The notes beneath the pieces are model-generated. The model made no database searches, was not told the origin of the DNA, and worked only from the letters and a program-made list of their open reading frames with translations. A DNA stretch of 64,000 nt from Amaurobius ferox (Eukaryota; Arthropoda; Arachnida; Araneae; Amaurobiidae), in contig OX578137.1 of the NCBI GenBank assembly GCA_951213105.1, forward strand, positions 77,296,604 through 77,360,603. The letters run 5' to 3'. This document shows positions 1 to 12,480 of this stretch, in pieces (the first letter of the stretch is position 1; each line of letters opens with the position of its first letter). Position numbers and translations under genes: made by a program.

Positions 1-2650
1 CTAAAATGGGATTTTGAGACTTTAACATAACCTAGTAAAAAGCCGGGCATTGAATGGACTCGCACATATGAAGTATGCGAAATGCGGAAGATTGAAATTA
101 AAGCTCACATTAACAAATAATTATGCAATTATAAATCATAAAAAATGAATTTCAATATTTAAGAATGAAATTACAAAAGGAATATATTGTAAGGAAAATA
201 TTTGAGGAAATGGAAAAATTGATTTGCTATTGAAATGAATGTGTCGATATACTCATGAGTAGTAATGAGACTGAGAAACCCAGTTCAATCGATGAAGGAA
301 AGTTTCTTAATTAACTGCATGTTACAATGCTTTTAAATCTAGGTTACGAAGAGATCCATTAATGAGTGAATTTATGAAGTATTTCATTAACTTAAATGGG
401 ATTTTGAGACTTTTAGTATTAACTTGCACAAAGCCGGACTTTGAATGGACTCGCGCAAATGAAGTATGCGAGCTGTGAAAGATATCAAATTAAAATTTAT
501 TTGATAAATAATTGCGAAATTAAAAGTATAAGAAATTAATTTCAATATTTATGTATCTTAATACAAAAGAGCATATAAGGTTTTAGAATCTGAATAAATT
601 AAACAAATTGAAATACAAGGAAATGATGAGTATAGATATATATGAAGGAGTAGAATATTTCATGTTAATATACTATTCTAAACCTCATATTACTTTTTCT
701 TAACAATAAAAGTCCGAAGAAAACCACAGTTGTGGTCCCATGTCCGATGTATTGGAAATCTAAGGAAATGGAAAACTTGATTTGCTATTGAAATGACTGT
801 GTCGATTTTCTCATGAGTATTAAAGAGACTCAGAATTACCCAGTTCTATCGATAAAGGAATGCTTCTTAATTATCTGTATGTGTACAATGCTTTTAAACT
901 AGGTTACGAAGAGATACATTAATGAGTAAATCAATGAAGTATATCATTAACTTTAATGTGATTTTGAGACTTTTAGTATTAACCAGCACAAAGCCGGACA
1001 TTGAATAGACTTGGGCGAATGAAGTATGTGTGCTGTGAAAGATTTCAAATTAAAACTTAATATAGCAAATAATTTCAAAATTAAAAGTATAAAAATTAAT
1101 TTCAATATTTATGAATTCTAATACAAAAGAGCATATAAGGTTTCAGAATCTCAATAATAAATTAAACAAATTAGAATACTGGAAAATAATAAGAGTAGAT
1201 ATATATGAAAGAGTAGAATATTTTAATTTAATATGCTATTCTGAACCTTATATTTCTTTTTCTTAACAATAAACGTCAGAAGAAAACCACAGTTAGGGAG
1301 ATCCATGTCCAGTGTATTGCGAATCTAAGGAAATGGAAAAAATGATTTGCTATTGAAATGACTGTGTCGATATTCTCACGAGTATTAATGAGTCTGAGAA
1401 TTACCCAGTTCTATCGATAAAGGAATGTTTCTTAATTAACTGCATGGGTACAATGCTTTTAAACAAGATTAAGAAGAGATCCATAAATGAGTTAATCAAA
1501 GAAGTATTTTATTAATTTAAATAGGATTTTGAGACTTTGATAATAACTAACACAAATCCGGGCTTTGAATGAACTCGCACATATGAAGTATGCGAGGTGT
1601 GAATGATTTCGAATTAAAACTTAATTTAACAAATAATTGCGGAATTAAAAGTATATAAAATTAATTTCTATAATTATGAATCCTAATACAAAAGAACATA
1701 TAAGGTTTTAAAAATTTGAATAATAAATTAAACAAAGTAGAATACAGGAAAATTATGAGAATAAATGTACAGAATATGCAAGAGTATAATATTTTATGTT
1801 AATATACTATTCTGAACCTTATTTTTCTTAACAATAAAAGTCTGAAGAAAACCACCATCGGGAAGATCCATGTCCATCGTATTGGGAAATATCTGAGAAA
1901 ATGGAAAAATTGATTTGCTATTGAAATGACAGGGTCGATATTCTCACGTTTAGTAATGAGACTGGGAATTAACCAATTCTGCCGATAAAGGAATGCTTCT
2001 TAAGTTACTGTATGTGTACAATGCTTTTGAACTAGATTATGAAGAGATCCATTAATGAGTGAATCAGTGAAGTATTTCATTAACTAAAATGGGATTTTGA
2101 GACTTTTAGTATTAATAAATACACTTCGGGCTTTGAATGTACTCGCGCATATGAAGTATGCGAGCTGTGAAAGACATCAAATTAAAACTTAATTTGACAG
2201 ATAATTACGAAATTAGAGGTATAACGAATGAATTTCTATAGTTATGAATCCGAATACAGAAAAGCATATAAGATTTTAGAATCTGAATAAATTAAACAAA
2301 TTAAAATTCAAGGAAATTATGAGAATAGATATATATGAATGAGGAATATTTCATGTTAATGTACTATTCTGAACCTTATTTTCCTTAACAATAAAGGTCA
2401 GCAGGAAACCACCATTTGAGAGATCTATGGCCGTTTTGGGAAATATTTGAAGAAATGAAAAATTTGATTTGCTATTGAAATGACTGTATCGATATTTCCA
2501 CGAGTAGTAGTGACACTGAGAATTACTCAGATCCATCGGTAAAGGAATGTTCTTTAATTAACTGCATGTGTACAATGTTTTAAGCTAGATTGCGAAGAGA
2601 TCCATTGATGAGTGAATTAATGAATTGTTTTATTAACTTACATGAAATTT
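1..2650. repeat. ~565-bp tandem satellite, left block
   Basis: The landmark ATTTTGAGAC recurs near 10, 401, 961, 1,526 and 2,094, giving periods of about 391, 560, 565 and 568 bp. The first repeat carries a deletion of roughly 170 bp. Each unit has the same order of motifs: AAGCCGGGCTTTGAATG, ACTCGCGCA, GAAGTATGCGAGC, ATATATATGAAGGAGTAGAA and CTTAATTAACTGCATG. The units are diverged from one another and no reading frame is conserved across them. Confidence 0.88.
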
Positions 2651-5244
2651 TGAGTCTTTTAGTCTTTTAGTGCTTCAATATTTAGGAATTTTAATACAAA
2701 AAAGCATTTGAAAATTGAATATTAAATTAAACAAATTAGAATACAGGAAAGCAATTAAATCAAAGTAAAAACGAATTTAATATGATACTGGAGCAAGTTT
2801 AAATCTCAATGCATTCAAGTGTATAGGCTTTAATTAGCTGTTTAAAAATTGTTTACTTGTTGTTTGTACGAAGCGTGGTGAGTTTGCTCCGTTTGAAAAT
2901 GGAATTTTCACCCTGTCTCAGTAATGTTTAAATTATTGAAATTGCGATTCTGCACATCTGTGTACATTTTTATATATATGTACGTATTTTTCTATACCTA
3001 CCTATTGCAGTGCTCGAGTAAAAAGGATCGAAATATCTAGTCAAATGTTGATTTTGCTTCTTTAAGAATGGACGAATAAGTGAAAAAAATGGATTGTAAT
3101 GTTTAGACTTTTATTGTTAAAATTTATTTATTCGGTAGATATTTATTCGATTACTTGTCATCTTCTGAAGGTCTGCACTATTTTCAAGTGTAATATATAA
3201 TATTTATGGTAGCAAAGAATATATTTCCTATTAACATATTAGTTCAGAGCGGATATTAGGTTATTTCCGAAATTGGTGAAAAAACAAAAAATACCATCCA
3301 ATACTTCTACGCACTTCGTAATGAGAAATATATGGGGGAAACCGATGAAATGGCTTTGCTACTGGAACATCTGCGCTCGTATTCCCACAAGCAGTGAGGA
3401 GAACACATTATTACGCAAGTTCTGTCGATCAATTTGTGTTTCTTAATTAACTGCGCATATACAATGCTGGTAAAATAGGCTGGGAAGAGACGCATTAAAG
3501 AGGGACTCTATAGAGCATTTCATTAACTTAAAATGGATTCTGAGATGCAATTAGGACAGAGAAACGAAATCGAAAAGGCGATGTTTAAATTAAAAGTTAG
3601 TAACTCCTGGACGGGCTAAAGGTCGACATCATCTTTTGAAGATCTGCTTCAATTTAATGTGAGATATTGATAGCAGTTATGGTAGGGTAGAGTATTTTTC
3701 ATGTTAATGTACTACTTCGGACTTAAAATAACATTTTCCCAATAATAAGGGACAGATAAAATACCATTGTATATATTCATTCACTCCTTAACGGGAAATA
3801 TATAAGGAACAAGAAGAGATAGGTTTGATATTGAAACATATGTTTTAATATATTCTGAAGCAGCGAGAAAACAGTAAATTACCCAAGATCTTATTGTCGA
3901 TCAATGAATGCTGTTTAATTAACTTTACAAACACAAAGCTGTTAAACTTGGTAATGGGAAGACGTTTTAATGAGTGAATCAATGGAATATTTCATTAACT
4001 TAATATTGATTCTGAGAAGCGAAATAAAAATGTCGATATTTAATGTTAAAAGTAAAGAATGTAACTTTTATCAAGGGCTTATCAACTTTTGTCATGAGCT
4101 TGTATCAGTTTTTACCAAATATTATATTTAAAATTATTAAGGAGAAAAAATAAAGGTATTTAAACCCAGGCGATAAATGTAATGTAGGTAGAAATGAATT
4201 TTATAAAATCTGCACTATCAAGAGATTGAGTAGAGGATATTTTTGGATTAATTACAAGTGTGATGAGAAATGGCATGTTTCAATAGGAGAGTATGGTACC
4301 AAGAAATAAACAGTATTTTGGTCGTGACGTAAGGCGGCCAATGAAAAGTTTTCTAGACCGTGGACTTTAAGAAATATGGCCAATGAGAAGATCCTTCACG
4401 AAAACCTGCTAGCCAAGGGCAGATAAAGGTGGAGCTACAGCAGACAAACTGAGTTCAGTGAAAATTCAGAGATATCAGACAGGAATTGAGAACGAAGTAG
4501 AATAGAAGTTAGAAAAAGACTAGAGTGACAATGTAACTATTCAGTATGTAACGACTATGTAACGATTCAGAGGAGTGCGGGGGACTTAGATTACAAGCCA
4601 AAGTTTTCTGGCAGTTTGTACGTAAAGTGACAATATTGTATAGAGATATTATATAGATATAATTTGATGTCAAATATTTTCCTTTGGGCATTATCTGACA
4701 CAAATCAGGTGCTTTCTGAATAAGGTCGTTGTATGTATCTGTGAATTAGTCTAGTGCTAATGTTTATCCTGACTGAAATGATTTTGCCAAAGTTTATTTG
4801 AGTGATTAAAATGGAATTTGCCAAACTCATATCTATTGGTTTTCAGAGTGGTAAGATCGGAAAAACGATTTCACAACTACGAAATTTTTATAACAGTTTG
4901 TGAACATATAAAATATTTAATATTGATTTATTCTAATGAAGTGAAAATGTGATGAAAAATGTAACAGTACAACATTCTCGTCGACTCTTTCCAACTAAAA
5001 TTTTCTACTTGCATAATAATATTTTGGTTCATACTTACTTAACTAATATCACTAGGATCTAACTTTATTTATAAAGGTTAAACTCAAAAAATATAACTAT
5101 ACAGAGAGTTAAAGAACAATTAAATTTATTGGGGTTTAACATAACCTGTAGCTGCATTTGGATACGAATGATATCAACGCAAAATAAAGCACAAAATGCC
5201 CAAACAGTTCAAGTAAATAATAGAAAGTAGAGGCGAGATTTTAA
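2650..5244. repeat. Older, degenerate relatives of the 565-bp satellite plus AT-rich DNA
   Basis: Near 3,290-3,540 and 3,770-4,020 the CTTAATTAACT... / ...ATTTCATTAACTTAAAATG framework of the satellite is still recognisable but heavily altered. The stretch 4,020-5,244 is AT-rich. It aligns to 53,890-55,170 in the right copy and shows no convincing gene. Short open frames here are not conserved between the two copies. Confidence 0.6.
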
Positions 5245-5248
5245 CATC

Positions 5249-5401
5249 TGTGGCGATTGAGCGTCGCCGTGGTCCCGAACCAGGGACCTGATGCTTCGTA
5301 GACCGACATTATAATCACTGAGCAAAAGCTAGCTCCTCCTCTGTTCTTATAATTCGGGTTTGGCTCGTGTGGCATCTTTGATAGATGTCTTTGCTGCCGC
5401 A
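5249..5401 (-). repeat. TRIM LTR (3' LTR on minus strand) with tRNA-like segment
   Basis: On the minus strand this LTR runs from TGCGGCAGC to CGCCACA. It contains an A-box-like TTGCTCAGTGATTA and a B-box-like GGTTCGGGACC starting 44 nt after the A-box start, the canonical tRNA spacing (position 8 to position 52). A perfect 6-bp hairpin GGTCCC/GGGACC (plus strand 5,271-5,288) forms the T-arm. The sequence between is tRNA-like (GTCGGTCTACG), but the acceptor stem does not pair, so a functional tRNA is unlikely. Confidence 0.75.
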
Positions 5402-5607
5402 CACTCCCCCCGCTGATGAGGAGGCCGAGAGGCGTGTCGCCTCGGCGTGACGTCAGGGCCGGGAGGCGTGTTGCCTCGGCGTGACGGACAGTTGTGGTCA
5501 ACCAGGAAGGGAGTGTCAAGGCTTCTGACTCCTTGTGGTGCTGCCATCTCGTGCTGAGAGGCGAAGTCGTTGGAGAAGGTTGCGTCTTTCAAACGTCCAG
5601 TCATCAT
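5402..5607 (-). repeat. TRIM internal region
   Basis: This is a GC-rich 206-bp interior. It includes two near-identical ~24-bp repeats (GAGGCGTGTCGCCTCGG and GAGGCGTGTTGCCTCGG) about 38 bp apart. The purine tract adjoins the LTR at 5,402-5,413. The minus-strand open frames that span it run through both LTRs and are shadows of the repeat structure. Confidence 0.7.
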
Positions 5608-5760
5608 TGTGGCGATTGAGCGTCGCCGTGGTCCCGAACCAGGGACCTGATGCTTCGTAGACCGACATTATAATCACTGAGCAAAAGCTAGCTCCTCCTC
5701 TGTTCTTATAATTCGGGTTTGGCTCGTGTGGCATCTTTGATAGATGTCTTTGCTGCCGCA
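5608..5760 (-). repeat. TRIM LTR (5' LTR on minus strand) with tRNA-like segment
   Basis: This is the second LTR, apparently identical to 5,249-5,401 over all 153 bp, with the same A-box, B-box and T-arm hairpin (plus strand about 5,630-5,685). In minus-strand orientation it is the upstream LTR, so any RNA polymerase III start just upstream of its A box would lie inside the LTR. Confidence 0.75.
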
Positions 5761-5764
5761 CATC

Positions 5765-6433
5765 TATTGAGAAATTTATGCTATTAGCAATGCCGAAATA
5801 TGACAGTAGCAGCAGCGAGTAATACAAAGATAACAATACAACATAAAATACACAAGAAACAACAGAAGAATACAGAAAATAACAACACAAACTGAATTGA
5901 AGAAAATATACATAAATGCACTACAATGCGATCAATTGATCCGATCTGCGGCCTTGCATTAAATTCATCATTTTGTAAAAAGCTATAAACAATTTCAGTT
6001 TAAGATGTCTCATTTGTATGTACCAAAAGTAATTTTACAATATGTATATTTTGCGTTGTAGAAAAGCCATAAAATGTGTGTAACTACATAATTTTTTAAA
6101 TTGGTGCAGTTCTGTCAAGATGAAAAGGGGGTGGGGTATTAGGAATCAGACAGAACACGATTTTTTATTCCTCTTGTTTTGCAAGTAGATGTAGGGTATA
6201 AATATTATATATGAATAATATCTAGACTTACTGATTGAAAAGTTCTCATCAAAATTGTTTACGCAGTTTAGAAGACATTTTTCTCCTAAACTTGATAGTT
6301 TAAGAAATATTTTTTTCCTAAACTACAATTTGCAAATTTTTAGTTCGGTATATTAATACATATATGCATTCTAAAACAAAATATTTAAATATTATTTCTG
6401 AAAGATATATTTTGTTTAGATATTTTCTATAAA
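5765..6433. other. AT-rich flank, no gene seen
   Basis: This is ordinary duplicated DNA between the TRIM and the first Helitron. It corresponds to about 55,170-55,838 in the right copy. I see no coding or RNA gene signal in it. Confidence 0.6.
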
Positions 6434-6455
6434 TCTATATAAATAAAATTGAAAA

Positions 6456-6493
<38 letters not shown>

Positions 6494-8697
6494 CCATCAT
6501 CACGGAAGAACGGCTGAACCGAATTTGATGAAACTTGGTGGGTAGCCTAGAAATAGCCCCACTTAAAATTTAGTCCGTGTTTTGAGTTTCTACGACCAGT
6601 GGTTCTCGAGATATTAGTAAAAAACGAAATTTTCGTTTGTCTCATCATCACGGAAAAACGGCTGAACCGAATTTAATGAAATTTTGTGGATAGCCTTGAA
6701 ATAGCCCCCCATAAATTTAGTCCAAGTTTCGAGTTTCTAAGACCAGGGGTTGTCGATATATTAATGAAAAACGGAACTTTTTCCTATGAGTTATACTCTC
6801 CAACTCCGTGGTTTATTCAAACGGAAAGGATGAAAATCGTTTGTTTAAATAATGAAATAAAACTTTATTTCCGAGTTTGGTGCAGGATTTTTGCATTAAT
6901 TAGTCACTATCGGAAAACACGAATTGTTTGAAACACGAATTTAAATGGAAAAATCTACCTCGGTGGTTATATTTCGCACAAGCTTTTACTCAACGATTAA
7001 AAGTATAAAGAAATCAAAATGGCTATTTAATTTCGCATTTTATGAGGAAGATTCTATCTTATATCATGTTGCTCGGCAACGGAATGAAATTAAATGTGTT
7101 GTTAATATTTATTATTATTTTTTCTATTTGAATAATAAATAAATGGATGTAAAAATATATTTTTAAATGAAAGGTTTGGTTGTTCTTTTAATTATATAAA
7201 TTGCGAACTGCGTACATCATTTTCATTTATTTTAGCAAAGAGATTTCCAACTCATTGTGTTTAGCTAATAAACTTATATATTGTGTTTACCCAATAAATT
7301 CATTTAGCCGATTGTTGAAGCAGAAAAAGAGTAGAACGGCTGTATCTTATAATACATTTTTAGTGTTTTCATTTAGTATATACAAACGGGATCAGAATAT
7401 TTTATTCTTCAGATCTGCAAATTTAGAGCTACGAGTTTAGCGGAATATCTCTAAATAACTTGGTAATTTTTCTTAAACTTTACCAAATTAGCGGAAATGT
7501 TTCCAAATTTATAAAAATGACGCAAATCAATGATTTGTTTTTTTAAAATAGAGTACTGAAATGATGTTTTGGTAGCATTTGTCGGACAGTCCATCCATCC
7601 TACTTAGTAACACATATAACGAATTTTTTTAATATCATCAAATTGATAAAAATATTTGTGAGTCCATAAAAATATCATAGAATTGATAAAATTGCGCTTA
7701 ATATATGAAAATAATTGTGTTTTGTTAGGGGATAGTATTGTGATGATGTTTCGTCAATTTGTCGCAAAATGGGACTATCTGTTCTACAGTCCCACTTGGC
7801 GATAAATTTGGGGATTTTTTAAGTTATCGCTAAATTGACTAAAATGTCGCCAAACCTTCCATGGAGGTCGCATTATTCAGATGATATGATTTCCATCAAT
7901 TTATTTGAAGCAAATGATATCATGTCGCTTAGCAACGGATCCAATGTGTTATGCGGCATACGATTTTATATTAAATCTTTTCCGATTTGAATAATAAATA
8001 TATGTATATAAAATAAATTTCATTGACATTGCATTTTTGACTGGATAATATCAATTACGGTCTTCAGGTTTAAACATTATTATTATTGATATTTTCGGGG
8101 ACTTTTGATTCAGGGATTATTGATATTTTTAAGTTATTATGACATTGTTTTATGATGACGAAAATTGTTGAAACTCATATACAGTACGTTGCACGAGTAA
8201 TCTTCTACAAATGCATTATATCTTCTAATCTACGAGAATATAAGTAGTACAGGTATATTGGCATATATTTTGATATATATTGGCATACATTGGAATCAAT
8301 TACGACCTTCTGGTAAAAGATTACGGGGATTATTGATATTTTCAATTTATTACGTCATCTCCTTTATTTTAGCAAATATTTTTGAGACTCATATTGTAAT
8401 ACGGGTAATCTTCTACTAACACACTGGCATATTTTCTAATCTACGACAATATAAGTAGTACGGGGTTGCATATAATGATTCAATTCCTTTTTTTTTGTAA
8501 ATTTGCTTACAAAAGGGGTCAGGATGTTTTATTCTTCAGATCTGCCCTTGAAGATAATTTTGCATAGTGAGAACAGATATTCTTGAACTTTTCTTTATGA
8601 GCAATAAATTTAATATTTTAACAGAATTTGCACATGATTGCGAATTATAAGTTTCTTTATATTATATACTCCGTACGAAGAACGGGTATGCTGCTAG
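6434..8697 (+). mobile_element. Non-autonomous Helitron, copy 1
   Basis: The 5' end is TCTATATAAATAAAA and the 3' end is a CCGT/ACGG hairpin followed by GGTATGCTGCTAG, i.e. TC...hairpin...CTAG. Insertion is between A and T, with no target duplication. The right-copy empty sites near 55,838 and 56,878 read continuously across the point (CTGTAAATGTTGAATAAA), confirming both the left border here and the right border of copy 2. After the 5' end come a CTGT microsatellite (6,459-6,488) and a 148-bp tandem repeat (CATCATCACGG at 6,495 and 6,643). There is no Rep/helicase coding sequence, so it depends on an autonomous relative. Confidence 0.9.
7797..7850. repeat. 20-bp GGCGA...TTT minisatellite inside Helitron 1
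   Basis: There are short tandem motifs of the form AAATTGACnAAAATGTCGCC. The equivalent in copy 2 lies at about 10,165-10,218. The reverse complement of this motif recurs in the element at 39,636-40,868. Confidence 0.6.
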
Positions 8698-8797
8698 TGA
8701 GCAATAAATTTAATATTTTAACAGAATTTGCACATGATTGCGAATTATAAATTTCTTTATATTATATACTCCGTACCAAGAACGGGTATGCTGCTAG
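8598..8797 (+). repeat. Tandemly duplicated 100-bp Helitron 3' terminus
   Basis: Bases 8,598-8,697 and 8,698-8,797 are near-identical 100-bp repeats. They differ at only a couple of bases, for example GTACGAAG versus GTACCAAG. Each ends in the hairpin and CTAG. The first Helitron therefore has two consecutive complete 3' ends. Confidence 0.9.
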
Positions 8798-11097
8798 TCT
8801 ATATAAATAAAAATGAAAATCTGTCTGTCTGTTTGTCTGTTTGTCCCATCATCACGGGAGAACAACTGAACCGAATTTGATGAAATTTTGTGGGTAGCCG
8901 AGAAATAGCCCCACTTAAAATTTAGTCCGTGTTTTGAGTTTTTACGACCAGTGGTTCTCGAGATATTAGTAAAAAACGAAATTTTCGTTTGTCTCATCAT
9001 CACGGGAAAACGGCTAAACCGAATTTAATGAAATTTTGTGGATAGCCTTGAAATAGCCCCCCCATAAATTTGGTCCACGTTTCGAGTTTCTAAGACCAGG
9101 GGTTGTCGAGATATTAATGAAAAACGGAACTTTTTCTTAGGAGATCTACTCTCCAACTCCGTGGTTTAACCAAACGGAAAGGATGAAAATCGTTTGTTTA
9201 AAACGGCGAAATGAAATAAAACTTTATTTCCGAGTTTGGTGCAGGATTTTTGCATTAATTAGTCACTATCGGAAAACACGAATTGTTTGAAACATGAATT
9301 TAAATGGAAAAATCTACCTCCGTGGTTATATTTCACAAGCTTTTACTCAACGATTAAAAGTATAAAGAAATCAAAATGGCTATTTAATTTCGCATTTTAT
9401 GAGGAAGATTCTATCTTATATCATGTTGCTCGGCAACGGAATGAAAATAAATGTGTTGTTAATATTTATTATTATTTTTTCTATTTGAATAATAAATAAA
9501 TGGATGTAAAAATATATTTTTAAATGAAAGGTTTGGTTGTTCTTTTAATTATATAAATTGCGAACTGCGTACATCATTTTCATTTATTTTAGCAAAGAGG
9601 TTTCCAGCTCATATATTGTGTTTAGCTAATAAACTCATATATTGTGTTTACACAATAAATTCATTTAGCCGACTGTTGAAGCAGAAAAAGAGTAGAACGG
9701 CTGTATCTTATAATACAATCTTAGTGTTTTCATTTAGTATATACAAACGGGATCAGGATATTTTATTCTTCAGATCTGAAAATTCAGAGCTACGATTTTA
9801 GCGGAATATCTCTAAATACCTTGGTAACTTTTCTTAAACTTTATCAAATTAGTGGAAATGTCTCCAAATTGATAAAAATGGCCCAAATCAATGAAATTAA
9901 ATTTGTTTTTTTAGAATAGAGTACTGAAATGATGTTTCTGTAGCATTTGTCGGTCAGTCCATCCATCCTACTTAGTAACACATTTAAGGAATTGTTTTAA
10001 TATCACCAAATTGGTAAAAATATTTTTAAATCCATAATAAATATCATGAAATTGATAAAATCTCGCTAAATAAATGAAATAAATTGTGTTTTGTTAGGGG
10101 ATAGTATTGTGATGATGTTTCGTCAATTGTCGCAAAATGGGACTATCAGTTTTACAGTCCCACTTGGCGATAAATTTGGCGATTTTTTAAGTTATCGCTA
10201 AATTGACGAAAATGTCGCCAAACCTTCCATGGAGAGTGCATTATTCAGATGATATGATTTCTATCAATTTATTTGAAGCAAATGATATCATGTCGCTTAG
10301 CAACGGACCCAATATATTACGCGGCATACGATTTTTATTAAATCTTTTCCGATTTGAATAATAAAAATATGTATATAAAATAAATTTCATTGACATTGCA
10401 TTTTTGACTGGATAATATCAATTGCAGTCTTCAGGTTTAAACATTATTATCATTGATATTTTCGGGGACTGTTGATTCAGGAATTATTGATATTTTCAAG
10501 TTATTATGCTATTGTTTATTTATGACGAAAATTGTTGAAACTCATATATAGTACGTTGTACGAGTCATCTTCTACAAATGCATGGATATATCTTCTAATC
10601 TACGAGAATATAAATAGTACAGGTAAATTGGCATATATTTTGATATATATTGGCATATTTTGGAATTAATTATGACCTTCTGATATAAAGATCACGGGGA
10701 TTATTGATATTGTCAATTTATTACATCATCTCTTTTATTTTGGCAAATATTTTTGAGACTCATATTGTAATACCGGTAATCTTCTACTAACACACTGGCA
10801 TATTTTCTAATCTATTAGTAGTACGGGGTTGCAGTCTTCAGGTTTAAACATTATTATCATTATATTGATTCATATTGATTCAATTCCTTTTTTTTTGTAA
10901 AGTTGCTTACAAAAGGGGCCAGGATGTTTTATTCTTCAGATCTGCCCGTGAAGATAATTTTGAATAGTGAGAACAAATATTCTTAAACTTCTCTTTAGGA
11001 GCAATAAATTTAATATTTTAACAGAATTTACACATGATTGCGAATTATACGTTTCTTTATATTATATAGTCCGTACGAAGAACGGGTATGCTGCTAG
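8798..11097 (+). mobile_element. Non-autonomous Helitron, copy 2, in tandem
   Basis: It starts TCTATATAAATAAAA immediately after the CTAG at 8,794-8,797 and ends CTAG at 11,094-11,097. It is collinear with copy 1, with a 148-bp 5' repeat (CATCAT at 8,847 and 8,995), the same mid-element segments and the same 3' hairpin. Small indels separate the copies. One is about 45 bp near 10,830-10,870, where copy 2 repeats CAGTCTTCAGGTTTAAACAT from earlier in the element. It has no coding capacity. Confidence 0.9.
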
Positions 11098-11883
11098 TAT
11101 TGAATAAATACATTTTTTAAATAATTTATATCAGTATGTTAGAATTTGACAGTGTTCTTAGAAGTTTTATTTATTCCACCATATGCTATATAGAAAGTCA
11201 TGAATATCGATAGAACACAAGACTTTAAAAGAATAAAATTAAACGTACTACTTTAAAAAACAAAACACAAAGCAAAATTTTGTGTTCTCTTTTCTGATTA
11301 ATTACCTTCCACCCACTATTCCAAAAGAATACAAAGTCAAATCTAACATGTTCTTCAATGTTCTTTTTATTTGATTTACTAGCGTATGTTTTTTTGTTTT
11401 ACGTTTTCAAAATTTTTTTTCTCCTTTTATTTCAAAGTATTTGCTCATTTCATATACTGGAAGAAGTTGAACCCGTTATTTTAATTTTCAATACGTACCG
11501 CATTTGAACTTCTATTTTACCGGAGTTAAAAAGCATTCTCCCACTCTTTTTATTCCCTTAGTGCTCTTTCTTTGTTAAATTAAAGCGAATGCTCTGAATT
11601 TTATTACTTGTGCTAAATATAACTGGCTTCAGGTATCTATCTCATATCATATATATGTTTCTTTATTTGGAAAATGAGGTAAACTCTCAATGTTTCTGAA
11701 TGAATATTTTATTTTAGGAGGACTCATCCACCTAGTTGGAAGATGAGGCCGAAGAGATTGCATCTTCTGCAGAATGATTATTTCATGGACTTGGCATAGA
11801 CTAAATATTATTTTTTTTATACTTTTATAGTCTAACATTTATCAAAATGTTAAACATATTTTTTTTCGAAATTAATATTTTGG
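11098..11883. other. AT-rich duplicated flank, no gene seen
   Basis: This is the right flank of the Helitron pair. It aligns twice in the right copy (about 55,839-56,476 and 56,879-57,650) because of an internal tandem duplication there. I see no coding signal. Confidence 0.6.
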
Positions 11884-12190
11884 GTGTGGGACGGCCCAGT
11901 GTTTAACGTACGAGTATTGCACTCGCATGAACCGAGCTCGATTCCCGGCTCGGCTTAAAATGTCCCCGTGTTTACGCAGAATACGAGCACGTTAAATATG
12001 TGAATCCGTAAGTCCTTTCGAGAGGTTGGTGGCAGGGGAAGGAGGATACCGTTCTTGTGGATGCTGTCCCCACTGGGTTACATATTTAGTTATCTTATAT
12101 ATTCGGTTACCTTACATTTCGGTTACCTTACATTTCGGTTACCTTACATATTCGGTTTGTCGAACGGTCTGTGTCGAGGAAGAAGAAATC
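11884..12190 (+). mobile_element. tRNA-derived SINE (old copy, left)
   Basis: A tRNA-like head contains TTGCACTCGC around the anticodon (TGC, Ala-like) and the B-box GCTCGATTCCC. The body includes AAGTCCTTTCGAGAGGTTGG and CCCCACTGGGTT, and a 3' region ends near GGTCTGTGTCGAGG. It is the same family as 50,949-51,237 but older. The 3' part has expanded to three ~19-bp copies of TTCGGTTACCTTACAT. The duplicated counterpart is at 57,655-57,950, so insertion preceded the duplication. Confidence 0.82.
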
Positions 12191-12480
12191 AGTACTTAAA
12201 AATAGGTAGTCAGGACATATCGGTCACTTTTTGTTCTATTTATTTGAAAATATCACTTTGTTGCCCCCATGCTGGGGGCTTTAATGCAAGCAGGCACCTA
12301 ACCCTTTGTAAGAGGTCCAATTACTCTTATTTACCCTTTGTAAGAGGTCCAGACGGTCCAATTACTACTAAACATAATGTAGCACAAAGTACATATATGA
12401 TCCTCATAAAACAATTACACTGTACACAAGTATATGGTGTATAATAGTGAATAAGAGACATTGACCATTTTATTTTTAAT

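Larger units (their letters stand above)
5249..5760 (-). mobile_element. TRIM (miniature LTR retrotransposon), 512 bp
   Basis: Two direct repeats of 153 bp (5,249-5,401 and 5,608-5,760), identical by eye, begin TG and end CA. The element is flanked by CATC at 5,245-5,248 and 5,761-5,764, a 4-bp target duplication. The right copy has the empty site at about 55,170, where the sequence runs straight through. Read on the minus strand, a purine run (GCGGGGGGAG) sits just before the 3' LTR, as expected for a polypurine tract. The internal part is only ~206 bp, GC-rich and without coding capacity, so the element must be mobilised by another retrotransposon. Identical LTRs imply a recent insertion. 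No clear primer binding site was recognised. Confidence 0.86.

Noticed and set aside
5249..5760. Two tandem SINEs instead of a TRIM
   Set aside because: The exact TG...CA ends, the 4-bp CATC flanks, the purine tract next to the LTR and the clean empty site favour an LTR element. The tRNA-like segment lies inside the repeat rather than at its end.
5241..5890. Minus-strand open frames across the TRIM (92-124 residues)
   Set aside because: They run through both LTRs and into flanking DNA, and repeat the same peptide because the LTRs are identical. TRIMs are non-coding.
12055..12444. 129-residue plus-strand frame
   Set aside because: It overlaps the SINE and its expanded TTCGGTTACC repeats; the frame is an accident of the repeat and is not kept in the right copy.
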